In this document: piece by piece, positions 50,350-61,673 of the stretch
Layout: each line of letters begins with the position of its first letter
Position numbering within the stretch: position 1 is the stretch's first letter
DNA from: CAYFZR01 sp046760505 [NCBI: Candidatus Hydrothermarchaeota archaeon]
Lineage (GTDB): Archaea > CAYFZR01
Length of the DNA: 64,000 nucleotides
Assembly: GCA_046760505.1 (NCBI GenBank)
Contig: JBHIEG010000009.1
Span: 8,021-72,020 of the forward strand
Reading direction: 5' to 3'
Notes under the pieces: generated by a model
Seen by the model: only the letters and a program-made list of their open reading frames with translations
What the model was told of the DNA's origin: nothing
Databases searched by the model: none
Program-made: the position numbers and the translations under genes

Positions 50350-50988
50350 TTACATCGGGTATCTGACATCGTAAAAAGGCTTTTCCAAGTCCTCAATTAT
50401 TTTAGAAGGTATATCCACGACTTTTTTAGACTTCTTAATCAAAACGTGATCGCTCGTTGCGATACATTCAAAACTCAAAAGGTCCCTATCACAATGTTTT
50501 GACGTGATTGCAGTGCCATTTAAACCTTTTTTCTCTATAAAATCTTTTACCTTGCTCGACAGTTCTCCGCTCTTTCTGACAGGACTATCAAAAACAAAAA
50601 CTACTTCTCTTGGAGGATAATGACTCAAGACATCTAAAATGAGATTCATTGCCTTCATTGTATATTCATTTATCCTATACTTTCCAAAAGAGGCTTCAAC
50701 GTCCCTTATGAATGAGTCATCGCATTTTATTAAAGGTCTATCCATTAGTATGCACTCCGTGGTGATCAAAACGTTATATCCATCGATCCCTAAATTTAAG
50801 TTCTCTAATTCATTCATTTTTATGCGCCTTTTGCAAAGCAATTCTGCCTCTTTCTTAGAAAATACAGCTCTAGCAAGAAGATTTCTTTCCTTCGGTGAAA
50901 GCATATGGTGATCTGAAACGAACTTTAGGGCGCTTTTCTTCTTGTAACCATGATTTAAAAGAAATCTAAGCTCATTGGCAGCTTTCAA
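50350..50988 (-). CDS. DUF434/DUF5616-type conserved archaeal protein
   Basis: About 212 residues. N-terminal part LRFLLNHGYKKKSALKFVSDHHMLSPKERNLLARAVFS resembles the archaeal DUF434 family; the following NLGIDGYNVLITTE and EVVFVFDSPVRKSGELSS with acidic residues is reminiscent of a PIN/NYN nuclease-like fold (IDGYNV), so an RNA-processing role is possible. TTG 50988 is the first codon after the leuS stop; longer frames overlap leuS and are unconserved-looking. Function unknown. Confidence 0.65.
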   Translation of the reverse strand: MKAANELRFLLNHGYKKKSALKFVSDHHMLSPKERNLLARAVFSKKEAELLCKRRIKMNELENLNLGIDGYNVLITTECILMDRPLIKCDDSFIRDVEASFGKYRINEYTMKAMNLILDVLSHYPPREVVFVFDSPVRKSGELSSKVKDFIEKKGLNGTAITSKHCDRDLLSFECIATSDHVLIKKSKKVVDIPSKIIEDLEKPFYDVRYPM

Positions 50989-50992
50989 TACT

Positions 50993-53851
50993 TTATTCCA
51001 TGTAAATTGCTGGTTTAAATGGTTTTGCGTGTTTTCTCTTATTTTTTGGGTCATATGCTTCTTCTTCCGTAACAATATGGATATTTGTTTTTGTTTGATC
51101 TGATAAAAAGTCTTTCGATTCCCACAAAATGTCTTTTTCTTCTAGAGAAAAATCTAGGATTTTTTTAATTCTCTCGGGATGCATCTTGTTTACTTCATCT
51201 ATGATGAGCAAGGCAAATTTTTTTATTTCTTCTGTATAACTCTTCAATTCTTCATCTTTTTTAAAGGCATCCAAAATTTTAGGAAACTCTATCTTTCCTT
51301 TCAGTCTTTCTTTCAGCATTACTCGGTAGACCTTGTCTTTCCATGGCGGAGCCAGATATATGTAGGTGTTTTTTGGCGTTATATTTGTTATTTTAAGTAT
51401 GGCTTCTATATCCGCCATGAGATTATCAATATATTCTTCTGCCAATTCTACATTGTAATCAATTAGTTTTTCATCAACTTTTGGCCATTCCGCGTTGAAT
51501 ACAAAACCTGAGTTACCCATTCTCTCCCATAACTCCTCACACATATGGGGTATGAATGGAGCAAGCAATCTTATCCAGACATTCATTACCCGCATTAGCA
51601 CTTCTTTGTTTGGCTTTTTTGCTCTTCTTAAATATCTCCTAACATCGCGCATCAAAGAAAAGAAAGACTCTTGAACCGCTCTTCTTGTTTGAAAAGAGTT
51701 CAATGAGTTTGTTGTCTCTCTTATCCTTTCCTGAAGTCTACTTAGTAGCCATCTATCTATAGATCTAACCTCGTCTTCATATGAATCCATGTCTATGATA
51801 TCGTTGGCAAGTTTCCAGAATCTCTGAAGATTTTGCTCCATGGATCTTATTTGCCTCTCCTGCCAGTCGAAGTCTTGCCATGGATCTGCTGAGAACATCA
51901 GGTACATTCTTGTGGTATCTCCTCCATACCTCTCCAAGGCATCTTGGAACAGGATTACGTTTCCTTTGGACGATGACATTTTTTCTCCTTCTAAAAGACC
52001 TATTCCAAAGACCACAATCCCACGGGGCCAGTTTTCTTCAGGGAATATCGCGGTATGGTGAAAGATGTGGAATGAGAGGTGGTTTCCTATCAAATCCTTT
52101 GCGGAGAATCTTATGTTCACCGGATACCAGTAGGTGAATTCTCTTCTCATCGCCTTCAATGCGTGGATGCTTATGTTTTTTTTCTCTGAGATTTCTTCAG
52201 GGGAGCCTAAACCAAAGAAAATATAATCGAATACATTATCGTCAAGTTGGTCTGGACTCAGGTTTTTTATTATGTGGGATATGGTGTAGTAAGCCATGTA
52301 GACAGTAGAATCGCTCAGAGGCTCTACTATCCAGTTTAAATCCCAAGGTATCCTTGTTCCAAGACCGATCTTCCTAGCGCAGGCCCAGTCATTCAGCCAG
52401 TCTATTACATAGAGAAAGTTTGCTCTCACTTCCTCAGGTACAATTATCATCTGGTTAAGACATTTTCTCGCTGATTCCTTCCACTCTTTATCGGAGTACT
52501 TCAGAAACCACTGATCGCTCAATAGCTTAACCAAACACTTTGTGCCGCATCTGCATATTACAGGCTTTTCTGAGAAATCCCACATTAAATTGGCTTTATT
52601 TTCTTTTATAAAATCGTTTTTGACCATTTCTCTTGCTTCAAATACGCTATAATTACCATATTTTGGAATATTTCCTAGCATACGCCCTTTTGCAAATTCA
52701 ATTCTGTATATTTCTTCTGTCAATTCTTCTAATTTTTTATCATTCTGATCATTTACGTTGTATTTTTCTACGATCTCTTTTGCAGGATATTCTCCGTAAC
52801 CCTCTACTTCTATGAGAGAAATAGGTTCTATTTGACTCACATCAATATTGTATTCTTCAAGAAAAGAAGAATCATCTTTCAATTGTTTCAACGCGACGTA
52901 ATCATAGGGTGCATGAGCAGGAACGCTCATTACTATGCCGCTAGCATAATCAGGATCCACGAAGGAGGCGGGGAGTATAATTAACTGATTACCAAGAGCA
53001 GGATTCTTTGCGTATTTTCCAACAAGAACTTTTCCGCTTATGATTTTTTCTTTATGGACATTATATCCCTGTTCTTTAAGTTTTTCCACTGATTCTTCGC
53101 TTATTATCCACTTTTCCCCGTCTACATCTGCGACAATGTAATCAATATCGGGTCTAACCCACAGATTTGTGGCACCAAAAACTGTTTCTGGTCTTAAGGT
53201 TCCGCATGGAATCTTGTAATCATTGTACTCAAATTTTAGTAGGGTAAATGCTAATATGTTGGCTTCTTCACCTTCCAGTAGATCGTGATCTCCTACAGGA
53301 TTTTTGTCATTTGGACACCATTTTACCGGGTGCTCTCCCCTAGCAACATATCCTTTCTCTCTTAATTTTCTAAACTGCCATTCTATGAATTTATTGTACT
53401 GAGGATCAGTTGTAGTGAATTCTCTTCTCCAATCTATAGAGTAACCAATTCTGTTCATGTTATTCTTGTATTCCCTGCAGAAATATTCCACAATCTTGTG
53501 CGGATTGGTAAACATGGACAGAGTCTTTTCATCAACCCGGTAGAGATCTTTGTAGAGACTTAATACACTTTGATCTCCTCGCTGAAACCTACTTGCAATT
53601 CCAACTACCGGTGCACCAGTAACGTGCCAAGCCATTGGAAACAATACATTGTAACCCTGCATTCTTTTAAAACGGGCGATTACATCAGGTACGGTATATG
53701 TTCTCCCATGTCCTACATGCATTGAACCGGATGGATAGGGGTAGGCAACAGTGATGTAGAACTTTGGTTTTTCTTGGGGCTTTGAATGGTGAAGACCTTC
53801 CTTTTTCCAAATCTCTTGCCATTTTGCTTCGAATTCTCTCCACTCTGACAT
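50993..53851 (-). CDS. leuS: Leucyl-tRNA synthetase
   Basis: About 952 residues, class I synthetase of archaeal/eukaryotic type. HIGH motif is HVGHGR in [23 protein letters not shown] is [24 protein letters not shown] and the CP1 editing region ([15 protein letters not shown]) are clear. Charges tRNA-Leu and edits mischarged amino acids. ATG 53851 has GGAGTG six bases upstream, inside the alaS end. Confidence 0.97.
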   Translation of the reverse strand: MSEWREFEAKWQEIWKKEGLHHSKPQEKPKFYITVAYPYPSGSMHVGHGRTYTVPDVIARFKRMQGYNVLFPMAWHVTGAPVVGIASRFQRGDQSVLSLYKDLYRVDEKTLSMFTNPHKIVEYFCREYKNNMNRIGYSIDWRREFTTTDPQYNKFIEWQFRKLREKGYVARGEHPVKWCPNDKNPVGDHDLLEGEEANILAFTLLKFEYNDYKIPCGTLRPETVFGATNLWVRPDIDYIVADVDGEKWIISEESVEKLKEQGYNVHKEKIISGKVLVGKYAKNPALGNQLIILPASFVDPDYASGIVMSVPAHAPYDYVALKQLKDDSSFLEEYNIDVSQIEPISLIEVEGYGEYPAKEIVEKYNVNDQNDKKLEELTEEIYRIEFAKGRMLGNIPKYGNYSVFEAREMVKNDFIKENKANLMWDFSEKPVICRCGTKCLVKLLSDQWFLKYSDKEWKESARKCLNQMIIVPEEVRANFLYVIDWLNDWACARKIGLGTRIPWDLNWIVEPLSDSTVYMAYYTISHIIKNLSPDQLDDNVFDYIFFGLGSPEEISEKKNISIHALKAMRREFTYWYPVNIRFSAKDLIGNHLSFHIFHHTAIFPEENWPRGIVVFGIGLLEGEKMSSSKGNVILFQDALERYGGDTTRMYLMFSADPWQDFDWQERQIRSMEQNLQRFWKLANDIIDMDSYEDEVRSIDRWLLSRLQERIRETTNSLNSFQTRRAVQESFFSLMRDVRRYLRRAKKPNKEVLMRVMNVWIRLLAPFIPHMCEELWERMGNSGFVFNAEWPKVDEKLIDYNVELAEEYIDNLMADIEAILKITNITPKNTYIYLAPPWKDKVYRVMLKERLKGKIEFPKILDAFKKDEELKSYTEEIKKFALLIIDEVNKMHPERIKKILDFSLEEKDILWESKDFLSDQTKTNIHIVTEEEAYDPKNKRKHAKPFKPAIYME

Positions 53852-53856
53852 GACTT

Positions 53857-56544
53857 TCACTCCAGAATCGTGCGAAGGTATGATAGAATATCTTTCAGCG
53901 CATCATCTTCCCATTTTTTCACACTTCCTTTGGCAAGATTCTTTTTTCCGCCTCCTCCGCCACCCATTCTTGAGGTAATCTCCTTAATTAAATCGTTCGC
54001 GCTTACATCAATGGATTCTCCAACGCTTACAACTACATAATTTTTGGGATTTCTTAGAATTGATATCGTATCTCTTCTTTTATTCATCATCTGAATAGCT
54101 GTTTTTTCAAGTTCTTTGTCGGATAAATCAAGTTTTTCTTTTATTACCAATGATTTCCCTATTTTTTCTCCTTTTTTCACAAGTTCTTCGACTTTCAGAG
54201 AAGCTAATTCTTCTTGGAGTCTCTCAACGTCCTTTTTAAGTTCCTTCCATTCCGTAAAGAAACGTCTAGCGGTTTCTGGAGTTTGCGTTATGGGTACCTT
54301 AAAAATACCTGCAGTGCTTTCCAGAGTTTCTTCCAATTCTTGAATCTGCTCTATGGCAGGCAGTCCTGCTGAAAACTCAAATCTTTCAACGCCGTCTTGG
54401 ATTCTTTCATTTCTTATTATTTTGATAGTCCCAATCTCTCCGGTATAATCTACATGTGTTCCAGCACAAGCCTGAGCATCTACGTTGTTGATTTCTAGGA
54501 TGCGTATGTTCTTTCCCGGAACAACTCCTCCCTGATACAATCTAAATCCATATTTCTTTTCAGCCTGATTTCTTTCCATCCAAATCTTACGTACTGGCAG
54601 GTTTTTCATAACGTATTCATTTGCAAGCCTTTCGATTTGTCTTAATTGTTGTTTGGTAACTCGTTGGTAGTGTGTTAAATCAATTCTGGCGCTTTTCTCT
54701 CCTTTTTGGGCTCCAGCCTGCCAGATGTGATTTCCTAATACATTTCTTGCAGCAGCCATTACCAAATGAGTGGCAGTGTGATGCCTAACGTGAGCCAATC
54801 TTCTCTCTTTATTTATTTTACCAAGAATCTCTCCGTATTCGACTTTTCCTCTTATCCTATGCACGACCACATTCTTTACCTTTTGTACATCTATGACTTC
54901 TACTTCCCTACCGTTTTGTTCGAAGTAACCTGTGTCGCATGGTTGACCTCCTCCCTCTGGATAGAAGTACGTCTTATCTAGTATGACAAAATCCCCTTCT
55001 AGTCCAATTACGTTTGCTTTGAATTCGAAAACATTTGGATCTTTGTAAAATAGTAATTCTGTAGGCGGGTATTCTTTAATCTCAATTTTTTCTTCCTTTA
55101 TTTCTTCCTCTCTTTTTTGATGGAGCTCCGCTACCTTGGCATAAAAATCGTCAGGAATATTTACTTCTATATCATCCTTTGCAATTTCCCTAACTATCTC
55201 CGGAGGTATTCCCTGCGAGTCATATAGATTTATAAGTGTGGTGACATCTAACTCCTTTTTACCTCTCTTTTTGATAGCACTGACTGTTCTTAAAACGAGC
55301 CTTTCTCCTCTCTTCAAAGTTTCTTTATATCTTTTTTCTTCTACGTTTACCTCATCCAGTATGGTGTCCATGTTTTCTATTAATTCTGGAAAACTGGAAC
55401 CTAAGTACTCTATTTGCATCGCCACGATCTCAGAGAAAGAGAGATCCAACTCTAATTCTTTTAGAAATCTTAAGGCACGTCTCAATACGAGTCTTGCCAG
55501 ATAACCTTCTCTAACATTGGAAGGGACTATTCCATCTCCAAACATGAATGATATACATCTTGAGTGGTCTGCTAGTGTATAAATCGATTCTAGTGGCTCC
55601 ATTATTTTTGATAGTTCGACAACGTCGATCCCGATTTTTTCTGCTACCTTTTTTCTTAATTTTCGCACGTCTGCGAGTGTCATTATGTCCATCAGACCAG
55701 CTAATTTAGCGTGTTCGATTACGATATCCTTTTCTTCCTTTACTCCAGCCAATTTTTTTAATTTAACAAGAAAAGCATCGAAAACAGCATCATATGCGGT
55801 AGGAGTACCTTGAGAAACCCACGTAAATCTTTCCAGGCCGTAGCCAGTATCAACGACCTTCATGTCCATCTCACGATATTCTCCGTTTATGGGCCCCTCA
55901 TACTGCATAAAAACTAAGGTGGCTAATTCTGCGCCATCTACTATAGCCTCAAAACACGGGCCTGCGTTGCCACCACCCTCCCACCATTCCTCTATATAAG
56001 TAATCCTTTCTGGCTTTACTCCTAGTCTGTCTGTTAAAAGTTCGTGACACAGCCTAACCGTATCATCTTTGAAGTAAATGTAGCGATCCTTTGTGTTAAA
56101 TGCATGATGTGCCATCATCTCAAATAGGGTGAAATGTCTTCCAGTTCTTCCCACGTTGTCTATGTCATTCAATCTTATACTTGGCTGAGACATGGTAAGG
56201 GGATTATACGGTGGATCGACCTCTCCGGATAAGACCCATGGCTGGAAACATGCTATTGATGCTATGGTCAGTAGAATATCATCTCTCCATCTTGCAACAA
56301 CAGGGTATCTATTTATTCTCGTATGATCGTTATCTTCGAAAAATTTGAGGTACTCTTCTCTCATCCTATGCAAGCTATAAGGTTTCTTCATGGGACTATT
56401 CTCTATAAATGTATATTCGTCGCAGGGCGGCTCACCGCATGTTTTTCTTTCGGGAACCAGCGTCCAGAACGCTCTCTTACAACTCTCGCACTCCTTTCTG
56501 ACGAAGTCCAGTTCTCTAAATAATTCGACTTCGTATTCGCTCAA
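53857..56544 (-). CDS. alaS: Alanyl-tRNA synthetase
   Basis: About 895 residues, archaeal type: an N-terminal zinc-like [23 protein letters not shown], class II catalytic core ([47 protein letters not shown]), editing domain HTATH ([18 protein letters not shown]) and CAGTHVD, and a C-Ala domain with [14 protein letters not shown] 56544 follows GGAGGA by six bases; a longer frame starts within rpl12. It edits Ser/Gly-tRNA-Ala. Confidence 0.96.
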   Translation of the reverse strand: MSEYEVELFRELDFVRKECESCKRAFWTLVPERKTCGEPPCDEYTFIENSPMKKPYSLHRMREEYLKFFEDNDHTRINRYPVVARWRDDILLTIASIACFQPWVLSGEVDPPYNPLTMSQPSIRLNDIDNVGRTGRHFTLFEMMAHHAFNTKDRYIYFKDDTVRLCHELLTDRLGVKPERITYIEEWWEGGGNAGPCFEAIVDGAELATLVFMQYEGPINGEYREMDMKVVDTGYGLERFTWVSQGTPTAYDAVFDAFLVKLKKLAGVKEEKDIVIEHAKLAGLMDIMTLADVRKLRKKVAEKIGIDVVELSKIMEPLESIYTLADHSRCISFMFGDGIVPSNVREGYLARLVLRRALRFLKELELDLSFSEIVAMQIEYLGSSFPELIENMDTILDEVNVEEKRYKETLKRGERLVLRTVSAIKKRGKKELDVTTLINLYDSQGIPPEIVREIAKDDIEVNIPDDFYAKVAELHQKREEEIKEEKIEIKEYPPTELLFYKDPNVFEFKANVIGLEGDFVILDKTYFYPEGGGQPCDTGYFEQNGREVEVIDVQKVKNVVVHRIRGKVEYGEILGKINKERRLAHVRHHTATHLVMAAARNVLGNHIWQAGAQKGEKSARIDLTHYQRVTKQQLRQIERLANEYVMKNLPVRKIWMERNQAEKKYGFRLYQGGVVPGKNIRILEINNVDAQACAGTHVDYTGEIGTIKIIRNERIQDGVERFEFSAGLPAIEQIQELEETLESTAGIFKVPITQTPETARRFFTEWKELKKDVERLQEELASLKVEELVKKGEKIGKSLVIKEKLDLSDKELEKTAIQMMNKRRDTISILRNPKNYVVVSVGESIDVSANDLIKEITSRMGGGGGGKKNLAKGSVKKWEDDALKDILSYLRTILE

Positions 56545-56575
56545 AAAAATTCCTCCGAAGTTTGAGGAAGAGGAT

Positions 56576-56887
56576 TTAGCCAAATAGCGCGGCTAATCCT
56601 GCTGCTACTTCTTCCTCTTCTTTTTCCTCCTCCTCTTTCTTTTTCTTTTCTTCTTTCTTTTCTTTCACTTCTGCTTTTTCTTCCGGACGAGGAATCTCTA
56701 CGGTAGGAACCGTTGTGACGGATTCTATTGCTTTATCTATGTCAACATCTTCTAGTGCGGCTACCAAAGACTTTATTCTGGCATCGTTTGGCTCAATGCC
56801 TGCACCTTCTAAAACTTTTTTAACGTTGTCTTCGTTGATCTCTTTTTTCGCAGAGTGTAACAGCATAGCAGCATAAATGTATTCCAA
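56576..56887 (-). CDS. rpl12: Ribosomal protein L12 (P1-type stalk protein)
   Basis: 103 residues: [25 protein letters not shown] N-terminal dimerisation helices, alanine/acidic hinge with a long Lys/Glu run, and the conserved terminus [14 protein letters not shown] that binds translation factors. TTG 56887 follows GGAGGT by seven bases and matches the usual N-terminus. Ends in the alaS start region (8-base overlap of the longest frame). Confidence 0.95.
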   Translation of the reverse strand: MEYIYAAMLLHSAKKEINEDNVKKVLEGAGIEPNDARIKSLVAALEDVDIDKAIESVTTVPTVEIPRPEEKAEVKEKKEEKKKKEEEEKEEEEVAAGLAALFG

Positions 56888-56899
56888 AATTCTCACCTC

Positions 56900-57886
56900 C
56901 TAACCAAAGAGTGCTGAAAGACCAGAAGCTACCTTATCTTCCTCTTCTTTTTCTACTTTCTTTTCTTCCACCTTCTTTTCCTCTTTCGAGACCTCTTTTC
57001 TAGTCAAAATGGACTTTAGATGATCTGGTAGGGCATCAGGCTTTTTGCTTGCCAAGAAGGATACGAGGTTAAGGGCTCTTAGATAAACATTTGATATCAT
57101 TGTACCCATGGTTTCCTTTGTAGGTATACCTGCGTTTAAAGAGAGATTTCTTGCATTAAGGAATGCGTTTTTCAGTAAAATTTCTGTGGTGTATCTGGTT
57201 GGTATACACGCGTTGATTGAGAGATTTAATCCGCTTGAGAAGCAATCCCTTATCTTTGCAACGATTTCTTCAGTATCTACGTGAAGGTGTTCAGGAGCCA
57301 ATATAGAACCATCTTCATAAACCGCGAGCAAATCTAATCCAACTTCCATAGGCTCAATTCCCAGTCGATTCAGGACGTTGGCTATGAGAGGGGTAACCTT
57401 CATCCCTTTTTTCAGAACAACTGTATCCTCCGTAATTACGATTTTACCTTTTTGAATCTCGATAGGCAAACCAGCTCTCTGAAACTCTCCTAAAATAGGT
57501 CCAGGTGGAAATGGAGTTTCTCCTTTGGGGACTACTATATCATTGGGGGCTACCTGTCCTACCTTTGCAGAAGCAGTCGTCTTGTTCTTTTGTATCACCC
57601 TGTATAACTTGAATGGACTCATATTTGTAAATATGAATCCTGGACGCCCTTTCATGTAATCAGATAATTCTTTTATGTGATCATTTCCCTTGGAAACTTC
57701 GTTTAGGGCGATATTCATTAGAGATTTTTTAGAAATCCTCAATAGTGCTTGCCCTGTCAGCTCGCTCCTTATCCTTTGAAGTTGTCTTGCGGGTATGTTT
57801 CCAACATCTACGACTCCTATTACAGGCCATCGTTTCAATTCGTTCTTTAGTTTTTCTACTTCTTTGATTTTCCACTCAGTGACCAT
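56900..57886 (-). CDS. rpl10: Ribosomal protein L10 (P0)
   Basis: 328 residues: VIGVVDVGNIPARQLQRIRSEL, GQALLRISKKSLMNIALNE and GRPGFIFTNMSPFKLYRVIQ are P0 signatures; the C-terminus EEDKVASGLSALFG is the same factor-binding tail as L12. Anchors L12 dimers to the 50S stalk. ATG 57886 has AGGTGG five bases upstream. Confidence 0.95.
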   Translation of the reverse strand: MVTEWKIKEVEKLKNELKRWPVIGVVDVGNIPARQLQRIRSELTGQALLRISKKSLMNIALNEVSKGNDHIKELSDYMKGRPGFIFTNMSPFKLYRVIQKNKTTASAKVGQVAPNDIVVPKGETPFPPGPILGEFQRAGLPIEIQKGKIVITEDTVVLKKGMKVTPLIANVLNRLGIEPMEVGLDLLAVYEDGSILAPEHLHVDTEEIVAKIRDCFSSGLNLSINACIPTRYTTEILLKNAFLNARNLSLNAGIPTKETMGTMISNVYLRALNLVSFLASKKPDALPDHLKSILTRKEVSKEEKKVEEKKVEKEEEDKVASGLSALFG

Positions 57887-57895
57887 CTTTTCCAC

Positions 57896-58534
57896 CTATT
57901 TTACCTTTATCGGTGCGCCCATTGTTGTTTTGATGAAGATATTTTTGATGTGATGAGAACCTTTTTCAAGCTTGCGCTCTATTGCGCTGATCACTGCCTC
58001 ACAGTTTTCAGAAATTTTGTCATCATCCATTTCTTCGGTTCCAACTGGCACGCTTATCACCGGCTGATCTTTCATCTTTATTCTAACTGTCCTACTGTAT
58101 CTATCAAACAAGGGCTTTAGATCTGCAGTAGGAGGTATTGGTTTGGCCATCTTTCCTCTAGGACCAAGGACAGGACCTAATATCTTACCGACCATCGGCA
58201 TCATATCTGCCTGAGCAATAAAGAAATCATATTTCTTCGCTATTTCCTTACATAATCTTCTATTTTTCTGAAGTTCCTTTAATTTCTCCTTTGTGATTAC
58301 CATGTCTGTGAAATCTCTTGCCTTCATCGCCAAATCACCATCTGCTATGACACCTATTTTTACTGGTTTTCCTTTTCCATGTGGAAGAACTAATTCCTCA
58401 TTAATCCTGTTTTTGGGGTTATTGAGATCAATTTCTTTGAGAGATATAGTAATATCTATGCTCTGTGTAAAATTTCGCTTTTTTGAGTTTTCCTTCGCTT
58501 TTTTAATGCCTTCAACGATCTTTGATCGATCCAT
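57896..58534 (-). CDS. rpl1: Ribosomal protein L1
   Basis: 212 residues: RNFTQSIDITISLKEIDLNNPKNRINEELVLPHGKGK and GPVLGPRGKMAKPIP are L1 signatures. In archaea L1 often represses its own operon by binding the mRNA; a site here was not identified. Gene 2 bp downstream of rpl11. Confidence 0.96.
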   Translation of the reverse strand: MDRSKIVEGIKKAKENSKKRNFTQSIDITISLKEIDLNNPKNRINEELVLPHGKGKPVKIGVIADGDLAMKARDFTDMVITKEKLKELQKNRRLCKEIAKKYDFFIAQADMMPMVGKILGPVLGPRGKMAKPIPPTADLKPLFDRYSRTVRIKMKDQPVISVPVGTEEMDDDKISENCEAVISAIERKLEKGSHHIKNIFIKTTMGAPIKVK

Positions 58535-58536
58535 TT

Positions 58537-59019
58537 TCAGAGCTCCCGTATCTCATATAATCCTTCATCTATTTCTTTCTGTACTTCCCTTGGATCTTTG
58601 CCCTCTACGGTAATTCCCATGCTGACACATGTCCCGATTACTTCCTTAACCGCTTTTTTCAGGTCGTGTGAAAGCAAGTCTCCCATCTTCATCTTCGCAA
58701 TCTTGGTAACTTGTTCTATTTTAAGATTACCAACTTTCTTTTCAAGAGGGTGTTCAGATCCCTTTTCTAAACCTAGTTCTTTTTTTATGAGTGCGGTGCA
58801 TGGGGGTGTACCAACACTTATCTCAAATTCCTTTGTTTTTTTATCAACGATGATTTTTACAGGAACTTTCATGCCTTCAAAGTCTTTTGTAACTTCATTT
58901 ATTCTTTTTACCGCCTCTCCGATGTTAATACCCATCGGACCCAGTGAAGGACCCAAAGGCGGACCTGGAGAAGCCTTTCCGCCATCTACTAGGACTTCTA
59001 GGATTTCTTTGTCCTTCAA
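58537..59019 (-). CDS. rpl11: Ribosomal protein L11
   Basis: 160 residues: [27 protein letters not shown] and [14 protein letters not shown], with the C-terminal rRNA-binding domain [19 protein letters not shown]. Begins with TTG overlapping the nusG stop (TTGA). Binds the GTPase-associated region of 23S rRNA. Confidence 0.96.
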   Translation of the reverse strand: MKDKEILEVLVDGGKASPGPPLGPSLGPMGINIGEAVKRINEVTKDFEGMKVPVKIIVDKKTKEFEISVGTPPCTALIKKELGLEKGSEHPLEKKVGNLKIEQVTKIAKMKMGDLLSHDLKKAVKEVIGTCVSMGITVEGKDPREVQKEIDEGLYEIREL

Positions 59020-59471
59020 CCTTTTCCCTCCTTTGATAGGACTCTTACATGATCTCCTCGAACAGTAACCGGTATTGAAACCGTTGCCTCTAGCAATTCT
59101 ACCGTTATTTCACCTTTTCCTTCATCAAACCTCACTACTTTCGCTTTTTCACCTTTGAATGGGCCAGCAATGAGTTCTACAATGTCTCCATTTTCAACAC
59201 CCGCTATAGCGGGCTTTGGCTCCAGGAAATGTTTAATCTCTTCAATAGATACTGATTCTGGTAGAACTCCCCTGACGTGGGGCACACCAGCCACTCCACT
59301 CTCAATGATACCCTGATTCTCGGCTTCAACGAAGATGTATCCTTTCAATTCTTCTGGAACCAGTATTGCCTTGATATCGATTTTGTATCTTCTCATTTTA
59401 GCGGCTATAAGTTCTGCCACATTTTTTTCTTGACCAATCGTCGTTCTTAGGGGAAATAGCTGTGTTTCCAT
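59016..59471 (-). CDS. nusG: Transcription elongation factor NusG/Spt5
   Basis: 151 residues. NGN domain with [30 protein letters not shown] and VRGVLP, followed by a KOW domain [35 protein letters not shown]. Binds RNA polymerase with Spt4 and couples to ribosomes. ATG 59471 lies five bases after the secE stop codon region. Confidence 0.95.
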   Translation of the reverse strand: METQLFPLRTTIGQEKNVAELIAAKMRRYKIDIKAILVPEELKGYIFVEAENQGIIESGVAGVPHVRGVLPESVSIEEIKHFLEPKPAIAGVENGDIVELIAGPFKGEKAKVVRFDEGKGEITVELLEATVSIPVTVRGDHVRVLSKEGKG

Positions 59472-59475
59472 TTTA

Positions 59476-59646
59476 TCATCCACTTGTAATTTGTACAATC
59501 ATCCTGACGATAAATCCTATTGCACCGATCAGTATTATACCAAAGCCGGTAATCTTAGATACGTTTGCGAACTCAAATCTGTTCGGACGTCTCGCTATCC
59601 TCAGGACTCTAACATATTCCCTGAAGATCTCCCTAACCTTTGCCAA
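59476..59646 (-). CDS. secE: Preprotein translocase subunit SecE
   Basis: 56 residues, TTG start directly after the ftsZ stop (TAATTG) with GGTGG five bases upstream. Amphipathic N-terminal helix (EIFREYVRVLRIARRPNRFEF) and one membrane helix (GFGIILIGAIGFIVRMIVQI), the archaeal Sec61-gamma layout; RRPNRFEF...VSKITGFGI is the conserved junction. The clamp of the SecY channel. Confidence 0.93.
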   Translation of the reverse strand: MAKVREIFREYVRVLRIARRPNRFEFANVSKITGFGIILIGAIGFIVRMIVQITSG

Positions 59647-60765
59647 TTATTCCACCCGCTTAAGACCAAGCCAGGTGCCTATGTCAGCTTCTCCAACCAA
59701 ATGTTCTTCTTCATAGATATCGCGATATTTCACCCCAGTCACAACAACCATTGTCCTTACGTTTCTATCCATAGAAGGATCAATTTGAGCTCCCCAGATT
59801 ATGGTGGCCTCTGGATCTAACTTACTGGCAACAACGTTGATTATTTTTTCTGATTCTTCCACGGAGAGGTCATCGCCACCGGTAATATTAATAAGAGCAC
59901 CCTTTGCTCCTGAGATGTCTATGTCCAATAATGGACTTACGATTGCTTTGTTTACGGAGTCAAGAGCCCTGTTGTCTGAATCAGAATCTCCTATGCCCAT
60001 CATCGCTAATCCTCCATCCTTTACCACCGCTTTTACATCTGCGAAGTCTAGGTTTACTAGTCCTGGCTTTGTAATCATCTCGGTAATCCCCTTCACTGCT
60101 TGCATCAGAATTTCGTCAGCCACCTTGAAAGCCGCGTTTATTGGAAAATTTGGCACAATTTTTAGGAGTTTGTCGTTAGGTATGACAATTGCAGTATCTA
60201 CAACTTTCATAAGTTTTGATAATCCTTCTTGAGCATTTCTTTTTCTTACGATACCTTCTATGGTAAATGGGAGGGTTACAACCGCTACTGTAAGTGCTCC
60301 TAACTTCTTCGCTATTTGCGCTATGATTGGGGCAGAACCTGTTCCTGTTCCACCACCCAATCCGCAGGTGACGAATACCATGTCTGAACCTTGTAATAGT
60401 GCTTTTATCTCTGGTTCATTCTCCTTTGCGGCTTCTTCTCCTAAAAGAGGGACATTTCCTGCACCAAGTCCCTGAGTTACTTCTCTTCCAATGAGAAGCT
60501 TGTGATGAGACTTTGTGTACAAAAGATCCTGTGCATCCGTATTGATACAGATCGTTTCTGCTCCCTCAATCCCAGCCTCCATAATCCTTGTTACTGTGTT
60601 TCCTCCTGCGCCCCCGGTTCCTACTACAGATATGTTTGTCTTGAGTTTAGTTAGCAAGTCCTCTAGTTCTTCATCAATTGGATCAAATTTTTTCTCTCGT
60701 GCCTCCTTTTTTTCTCTGGTTTCATCCTCAATCCTCTTCATCACGTCCTCAACGATCTTTTCCAA
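59647..60765 (-). CDS. ftsZ: Cell-division GTPase FtsZ
   Basis: 372 residues. GTP-binding [25 protein letters not shown], the tubulin signature [24 protein letters not shown] and the T7 loop [11 protein letters not shown] are intact, with N-terminal extension 1-40 typical of archaeal FtsZ. TTG 60765 follows GGAGGT by six bases; a TATA box TAATTTATACG (about 60797-60807) heads the long ftsZ-secE-nusG-ribosomal protein-synthetase transcript. Confidence 0.97.
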   Translation of the reverse strand: MEKIVEDVMKRIEDETREKKEAREKKFDPIDEELEDLLTKLKTNISVVGTGGAGGNTVTRIMEAGIEGAETICINTDAQDLLYTKSHHKLLIGREVTQGLGAGNVPLLGEEAAKENEPEIKALLQGSDMVFVTCGLGGGTGTGSAPIIAQIAKKLGALTVAVVTLPFTIEGIVRKRNAQEGLSKLMKVVDTAIVIPNDKLLKIVPNFPINAAFKVADEILMQAVKGITEMITKPGLVNLDFADVKAVVKDGGLAMMGIGDSDSDNRALDSVNKAIVSPLLDIDISGAKGALINITGGDDLSVEESEKIINVVASKLDPEATIIWGAQIDPSMDRNVRTMVVVTGVKYRDIYEEEHLVGEADIGTWLGLKRVE

Positions 60766-60875
60766 TTTACGACCTCCAGAATTTATTTTTTATTATCGTA
60801 TAAATTATCTTGGTTTTAGTTGGATATTTTGTGTGCAGAAATAAATATTCTTTCATTGCAAGCCACACTTTTCCC

Positions 60876-61673
60876 TTAGTTCTCAGAGCTTCTAATATCT
60901 CTTTCTCTTATCACCTCTACACCCAGTTTGTCACACATATTCAAAATCTTTTTCCTCTCCATGCTTCTCATTCCTTTCCAGTCAAGTATGACTTTGTTAA
61001 TATTTTCTACATTCCTATGAAGAACTTCCTCAAATACTTTTTCAGTGATGTCTCCTAATAGATAAGAAGGCAATATATGACCGACTGCGATTTTCGTATT
61101 TAAAACGATTCTAGTATGAGTAGGAGCATAGTGAGGACCGCCTATACCTAAATAAGAATCAAATTTAACATCTCTCGTAGCATCCATTATGGCGTGGGAG
61201 ACAACCTCGCATGCTTTGAGATCGCTCCAGGCTTCCAGATCACTTCCAATTTCAATGAAAGTTACTGGCTTTTCCAGAGTACTTGGACCATGATGTGTGG
61301 CCTCTAATGATACTAGATAGTTGAGGTTTAATTCACTCCTTAATTCATGAAGTTTCATTATAGCGAGTTTAATTGAAGATGGATCTGCGATACCAAACTG
61401 GTTTATATTTCCCGGTGCGTGGACCGTTAGACAAGGTATTTTTTTCTTACTTTCGTGTCTAGAGGCAAAAATCCATGTTTTAGGCATGAAATATTTTTCT
61501 AGGTGATTTGCTTTTGTTAGTTCTTCTCTTGTTGTTATTATCATTGTATCTCCAAGTATGTAAGTTGGAAAACCCTCAAATTCTCCCTCTTTTTCAAATG
61601 GGAAGTGTTCTATGAGAGATTCCAAAATGTTCATACTGGCTCTATCAACCGAGGAAGTCACTACAATCTTCAT
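60876..61673 (-). CDS. dtdA: D-aminoacyl-tRNA deacylase, archaeal DtdA/DTD2 type
   Basis: 265 residues: FASRHESKKKIPCLTVHAPGN, VSLEATHHGPSTLEKPVTFIEIGS and GIGGPHYAPTHTRI are the DtdA signatures. Removes D-amino acids mischarged onto tRNA. It overlaps the end of the upstream sugar kinase by 29 bases on the same strand. Confidence 0.93.
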   Translation of the reverse strand: MKIVVTSSVDRASMNILESLIEHFPFEKEGEFEGFPTYILGDTMIITTREELTKANHLEKYFMPKTWIFASRHESKKKIPCLTVHAPGNINQFGIADPSSIKLAIMKLHELRSELNLNYLVSLEATHHGPSTLEKPVTFIEIGSDLEAWSDLKACEVVSHAIMDATRDVKFDSYLGIGGPHYAPTHTRIVLNTKIAVGHILPSYLLGDITEKVFEEVLHRNVENINKVILDWKGMRSMERKKILNMCDKLGVEVIRERDIRSSEN

